From the NCBI GenBank assembly GCA_964429355.1, contig CAYSCH010000338.1:1-10162 (forward strand): a DNA stretch of 10,162 nucleotides, written 5' to 3'. Both the position numbers and the translations under genes were made by a program. The notes under the pieces are model-generated. The model made no database searches, was not told the DNA's origin, and saw nothing but the letters and a program-made list of their open reading frames with translations. The stretch comes from JAAYAY01 sp964429355. GTDB taxonomy: Bacteria > Planctomycetota > Planctomycetia > Pirellulales > Thermoguttaceae. Shown here one piece after another: positions 7,594 through 10,162 of this stretch. Every line of letters begins with the position of its first letter. Within the stretch, counting starts at the first letter, position 1.

Positions 7594-7856
7594 GCTGCCG
7601 GGCGGGACAGTGCAAACGGCCCGCAACAGCAAGAAGCCGGGCGGGGAGGGACGATAAGAGCTTGGATTGTCAGCAGCCCCCTCGCTGAGGTGGGGTGATC
7701 AACCCCCAAGGACCAGAAGGTGCCGCTTTGGGCAGCGGAGTTCTGCCCGGGCTGGACACCCCTTTCGTTTCGGCAGGATGGGCGACCCGGCGAGCCTGGG
7801 ATGGCAGCCGTCGTGGGAGGGGCGACGGGAGGCGGGAGAATTGTGATAGGTGGGAC
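7594..7856. other. Non-coding region with two mutually exclusive hairpins
   Basis: No convincing gene is seen here. CCCC-CTC (7677-7683) can pair with GAGG-t-GGGG (7687-7695, one bulged T). The same G run (GGGGT, 7692-7696) can instead pair with ACCCC (7702-7706) around the loop GATCA. Only one can form at a time. Neither is followed by a U-run, so they are not standard terminators. They lie about 100 bases after the DUF3754 stop and upstream of the candidate DUF1559 promoter. They may weakly end the DUF3754 transcript. Confidence 0.3.
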
Positions 7857-7885
7857 TTGATGGGCATTGCAAGGGGGGGTAGACT
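7857..7885 (+). promoter_or_regulatory. Candidate promoter of the DUF1559 gene, G7 tract in spacer
   Basis: TTGATG (7857-7862; 4 of 6 to TTGACA) and TAGACT (7880-7885; 4 of 6 to TATAAT) are separated by exactly 17 bases. Transcription would begin near 7892 and give a leader of about 43 bases with a good ribosome-binding site. The last seven bases of the spacer are an uninterrupted G run (7873-7879). The hexamers are moderate matches, so this is a candidate only. Confidence 0.4.
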
Positions 7886-7934
7886 GAAGGCGTCTCTTTT
7901 CTTCCTACACACCTTTTTCTTGGAGGTCGCTGAG

Positions 7935-8969
7935 ATGCGCTCTGCGAAACGTACAGGGTTCACGCTAGTTGAATTGCTGGTCGTGATCGCCATCATTGGC
8001 ATCTTGATCGCGTTGCTCTTGCCCGCTGTCCAGGCGGCCCGCGAGGCTGCCCGCCGCTCCCAGTGCAGCAACAATTTGAAACAGCTCGCCCTGGGGCTCC
8101 ATAATTACGCAGACACGTTCAAAACATTTCCTTCTGGTTTCATCACCAACTTCCCGACTGTCTTTGCGACTCTCGAACGGTCGCACTGGAGTTGGGGGGC
8201 GATGACTCTGGGTTTCATCGAACAGGGGGCTTTGCAAGACCAGTTGCAGGTTGGACGCGTTCCGTTGTGGAGCAACCTGACAACGACCGCGGGACGGGCC
8301 GCTCTCCAGACTCCGCTCTCCGCGTTTGTTTGTCCATCGGATACCGGCCCGGCTTTGAACGACTTCGGCACCAAGTACAAGGCCGCCTTCTCCACTTACG
8401 AAAAGCAGGTGACGAGCGACGGGACGGACCGAATCCCAATCGCCAAGTCGAACTACGTGGGTGTGGCATGCAGCGGCAACAGCGCGACCCCGCCCAGCGG
8501 CAATTTCGCCTCGTACGGAGCGGCGACGGGAGTGCTTTTTTCGAACTCCAATGTATCGTTTCGCGATATCCTTGATGGGACCAGCAATACGGCGATGCTG
8601 GGAGAGCGGTGTTTCCGCCTCAACGGTGTGGACATCGGCGCCGCGAATGCCCTCGGGTTCAGCTCTGAGGTGACGGCATACAGTGACCGCACCCGCTCGC
8701 TGTTGTCTGCTCTCGGGATCCCCTATTTTGGTATCAACCAGACCGTAATCAACGCCGACCATCAGAATCGCGGATTCCATAGCAATCATCCCGGGGGGGC
8801 CCAGTTCGCGTTGTGCGACGGTTCGGTCCGGTTTGTCAGCGAGACCATCGACTTCAGCCCGGGAAATTTGACGCCGGTGTCACAGGGCGGGGCGACTAAC
8901 CAGTGGGTCAACAGCACCTTCGAACGGCTTCTGTCGAGGGATGATGGTCAGCCTATAGGAGAATTCTAA
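7935..8969 (+). CDS. DUF1559 domain protein with type IV pilin-like N-terminus
   Basis: A 344-residue protein of the large planctomycete DUF1559 family. It begins with a class III (prepilin) signal: short basic leader, G8-F9 cleavage site, E13 at mature position +5, then a hydrophobic helix (to about residue 30) that would be N-methylated and used for assembly or membrane anchoring. The AAREAARRSQCSNNLKQ stretch after the helix, DGTSNTAMLGE (about 214-224) and the C-terminal H285-X9-D295-G296 motif are family hallmarks. The start at 7935 is clear: GGAGG (7922-7926) is 8 bases upstream and the signal begins at once; the in-frame ATG at 7695 would bury the pilin signal under 80 residues. Family members are numerous in planctomycete genomes and their function is unsettled; surface or pseudopilus structures are usually proposed. 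A terminator follows before the lipoprotein gene. Confidence 0.95.
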   Translation: MRSAKRTGFTLVELLVVIAIIGILIALLLPAVQAAREAARRSQCSNNLKQLALGLHNYADTFKTFPSGFITNFPTVFATLERSHWSWGAMTLGFIEQGALQDQLQVGRVPLWSNLTTTAGRAALQTPLSAFVCPSDTGPALNDFGTKYKAAFSTYEKQVTSDGTDRIPIAKSNYVGVACSGNSATPPSGNFASYGAATGVLFSNSNVSFRDILDGTSNTAMLGERCFRLNGVDIGAANALGFSSEVTAYSDRTRSLLSALGIPYFGINQTVINADHQNRGFHSNHPGGAQFALCDGSVRFVSETIDFSPGNLTPVSQGGATNQWVNSTFERLLSRDDGQPIGEF

Positions 8970-9007
8970 AGGCGCGCACCCGAAATCTACGATCGTGCGA
9001 ACAGGTG

Positions 9008-9039
9008 GACCTGGGGAGACTCTCCCCAGGTCACGTTTT
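9008..9039 (+). terminator. Intrinsic terminator or attenuator between DUF1559 and lipoprotein genes
   Basis: GACCTGGGGAG (9008-9018) and CTCCCCAGGTC (9022-9032) form a perfect 11-bp stem with the 3-base loop ACT, followed after ACG by TTTT (9036-9039). This is a good Rho-independent terminator on the plus strand, 38 bases after the DUF1559 stop. The next gene starts 34 bases past the T run on the same strand, and I see no clear separate promoter for it, so partial read-through is plausible. Confidence 0.8.
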
Positions 9040-9073
9040 CCAGGTTTCGTTCCAGCATAAAAGCGAGGTTGAT

Positions 9074-9466
9074 ATGACGTTTTCACGGATGTTGGTATTG
9101 GCTCTTCTCCTGCCCGCGATGGCGTTAGGCACTATCGGCTGTGGCAGGAGCGATCTGCCCGAACTGGGGCGAGTGCAAGGCACCGTCACTCTCGATGGCA
9201 AACCCCTTCCCGGTGTGATCGTCATGTTTCAGCCGGATGCCGGTCGCCCCGCCGTGGCCAATACGGATAGCGCAGGGAATTACGAACTGATGTATACCAA
9301 CGACACCAAGGGCGCGACCGCAGGGCAAAATACGGTGAAAGTCGTCTGGCCCGACGGAGCGACGCCGACCGCGACGATTCCCGACAAGTACGGCATTAAT
9401 TCGACCATCAAGAAGGAGGTCAAGGCCGGAAAGAATACGATCGACATTGCCATGGAATCGAAATAG
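9074..9466 (+). CDS. Small lipoprotein with carboxypeptidase-regulatory/transthyretin-like domain
   Basis: A 130-residue lipoprotein. Residues 1-22 are a hydrophobic signal ending TIG-C23, a slightly off-consensus lipobox (T at -3); C23 would be lipidated. The mature part is a single beta-sandwich of the carboxypeptidase regulatory-like type: GRVQGTVTLDGKPLPGVIV, then FQPDAGRP, then TDSAGNYEL, with a final strand near the C-terminus. These small lipoproteins are commonly found just after DUF1559 genes in planctomycetes. The start at 9074 is supported by GCGAGG (9063-9068) 5 bases upstream and by the signal peptide. It is separated from the DUF1559 gene by a terminator and from the phosphoesterase gene by only 23 bases. 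No catalytic residues are expected; a binding or adhesion role at the envelope is inferred. Confidence 0.9.
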   Translation: MTFSRMLVLALLLPAMALGTIGCGRSDLPELGRVQGTVTLDGKPLPGVIVMFQPDAGRPAVANTDSAGNYELMYTNDTKGATAGQNTVKVVWPDGATPTATIPDKYGINSTIKKEVKAGKNTIDIAMESK

Positions 9467-9489
9467 CGAGTTGCTGCGAGGCCAAACCT

Positions 9490-10162
9490 GTGAAGAGCTT
9501 CAGCCGATCCCTTTTGCTGTTACTGGCGGGCATGTTGCTGGCGAACGTTGCCAGCGCAGACCCGTTCCGCGTTCGGCCTTACGTGCAGAATCCGGCCCGC
9601 GACGCCATCACGATCCGCTGGCTTTCGGACATGGGAGAGCCAGGCATGCTTACGGTGGATACTGCTGACGGGCCGCGTCAGCTCCAGTCGAAGCCCAAGC
9701 TGGCGAGCACCTTGGCGTACAATCCCTTCCAGGCCGAACCGGGGGGGCCGCACCCCGGTTTGCCCTGGCTCCACAGCCTGCGGGTGACCGGGCTGGAACC
9801 GGGAACGAAGTACGACTACCAGGTCCGCCAAGGAACGCAACAGTACGGCGGTTCTTTCCGGACCGCACCGGCTGCCGATCAAGCGATTCGATTCATCGCG
9901 TATTCCGACTCCGAGACCCAGCCCGAATCGACGACCAGCCCGCCGGTCGATTGGCCGGTCTCGCCCGGCAGCAATCGGCCGGAGGGGATCACTCGGTATT
10001 TCGTGGATCAGACCACCGGGTACCGTGAAAACTGCAAGGTCATTGCTGCGCGGGAGCCGGATTTCCTGGTCCTCCCCGGCGACCTGGTGGAAACCGGCGG
10101 CGAACAGCGCGACTGGGACGAATTCTGGCGGCACATGGCGGGAGACTACGGCACACTGGCCG
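9490..10162 (+). CDS. Exported metallophosphoesterase, purple-acid-phosphatase-like (partial, 3' end outside)
   Basis: The frame is open from a GTG at 9490 to the window edge (224 complete codons). GTG is supported by GCGAGG (9476-9481) 8 bases upstream and by a full Sec signal peptide after it (KSFSRS, hydrophobic core, cleavage at ASA-D near residue 23); the first in-frame ATG (9532) falls inside the signal core. Residues about 24-130 resemble the fibronectin-like N-terminal domain of purple acid phosphatases (RPYVQNP...ITIRWLSD, LRVTGLEPGTKYDYQVR, GGSFRTAP). The calcineurin-like catalytic domain then begins: YSDSE (138-142) occupies the place of the first metal motif and LPGDLVE (about 195-201) is the second, GD, motif. 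The GNHE/D motif and later histidines lie beyond the window. The product would hydrolyse phosphate esters outside the cytoplasm. It probably shares a transcript with the lipoprotein 23 bases upstream. Confidence 0.88.
   Translation, partial: MKSFSRSLLLLLAGMLLANVASADPFRVRPYVQNPARDAITIRWLSDMGEPGMLTVDTADGPRQLQSKPKLASTLAYNPFQAEPGGPHPGLPWLHSLRVTGLEPGTKYDYQVRQGTQQYGGSFRTAPAADQAIRFIAYSDSETQPESTTSPPVDWPVSPGSNRPEGITRYFVDQTTGYRENCKVIAAREPDFLVLPGDLVETGGEQRDWDEFWRHMAGDYGTLA

Noticed and set aside
7597..7645. Direct repeat GCCGGGCGGG at 7597-7606 and 7636-7645
   Set aside because: Two copies of a 10-base GC-rich word in GC-rich DNA, without further copies or flanking symmetry, are probably chance.
8793..8799. 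G7 run within the DUF1559 coding region, considered as a frameshift hotspot
   Set aside because: The frame continues correctly through it into the H-X9-DG motif and on to the stop, so there is no sign of a shift in this copy.
9520..10134. Open frame of 204 codons on the minus strand at the right edge
   Set aside because: It is antisense to the metallophosphoesterase, whose frame has a signal peptide and family motifs.

Overview
The window reads as chromosomal DNA from a planctomycete (phylum Planctomycetota), probably a Pirellulales-like lineage. This rests on gene content: a type IV pilin-like DUF1559 protein with an H-X9-DG end, followed by a small transthyretin-like lipoprotein; a Tat-exported Gfo/Idh/MocA oxidoreductase; a secreted HEAT-repeat protein; and high GC with wide gaps between genes. 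No rRNA, tRNA, CRISPR array, transposase or prophage gene was seen.

Layout. 1-304: no supported gene; leader of the first gene. 305-2305 (+): a methyl-accepting chemotaxis protein whose periplasmic sensor carries a CxxCH haem c-binding motif, with two HAMP modules separated by a long charged helix. 2362-2396: a strong GC hairpin shared by the convergent ends of this gene and the next. 2429-4399 (-): an exported alpha-solenoid (HEAT) protein. 4526-5815 (-): a Tat-exported Gfo/Idh/MocA oxidoreductase, upstream of the HEAT gene on the same strand and probably transcribed with it from a promoter with a perfect TATAAT at 5870-5875. 5816-6333: a divergent intergenic region. 6334-7593 (+): a DUF3754 (TMEM143-like) membrane protein. 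7594-7934: a non-coding leader with alternative hairpins and a candidate promoter. 7935-8969 (+): DUF1559 pilin-like protein. 9008-9039: intrinsic terminator or attenuator. 9074-9466 (+): lipoprotein with a carboxypeptidase-regulatory/transthyretin-like fold. 9490-end (+): a GTG-started, exported, purple-acid-phosphatase-like metallophosphoesterase cut by the window edge.

How the genes may work together. The window looks like a set of small independent transcription units, not one large system. Three have some internal logic: the haem-type chemoreceptor stands alone as a sensor; the oxidoreductase and HEAT protein form an exported pair; and the DUF1559 protein, lipoprotein and phosphoesterase form a cell-surface cluster, with a terminator after its first gene suggesting uneven expression. 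I see no convincing defence system or biosynthetic cluster. The least conventional items are the chemoreceptor architecture, the G-tract inside the putative DUF1559 promoter, and the surface cluster.
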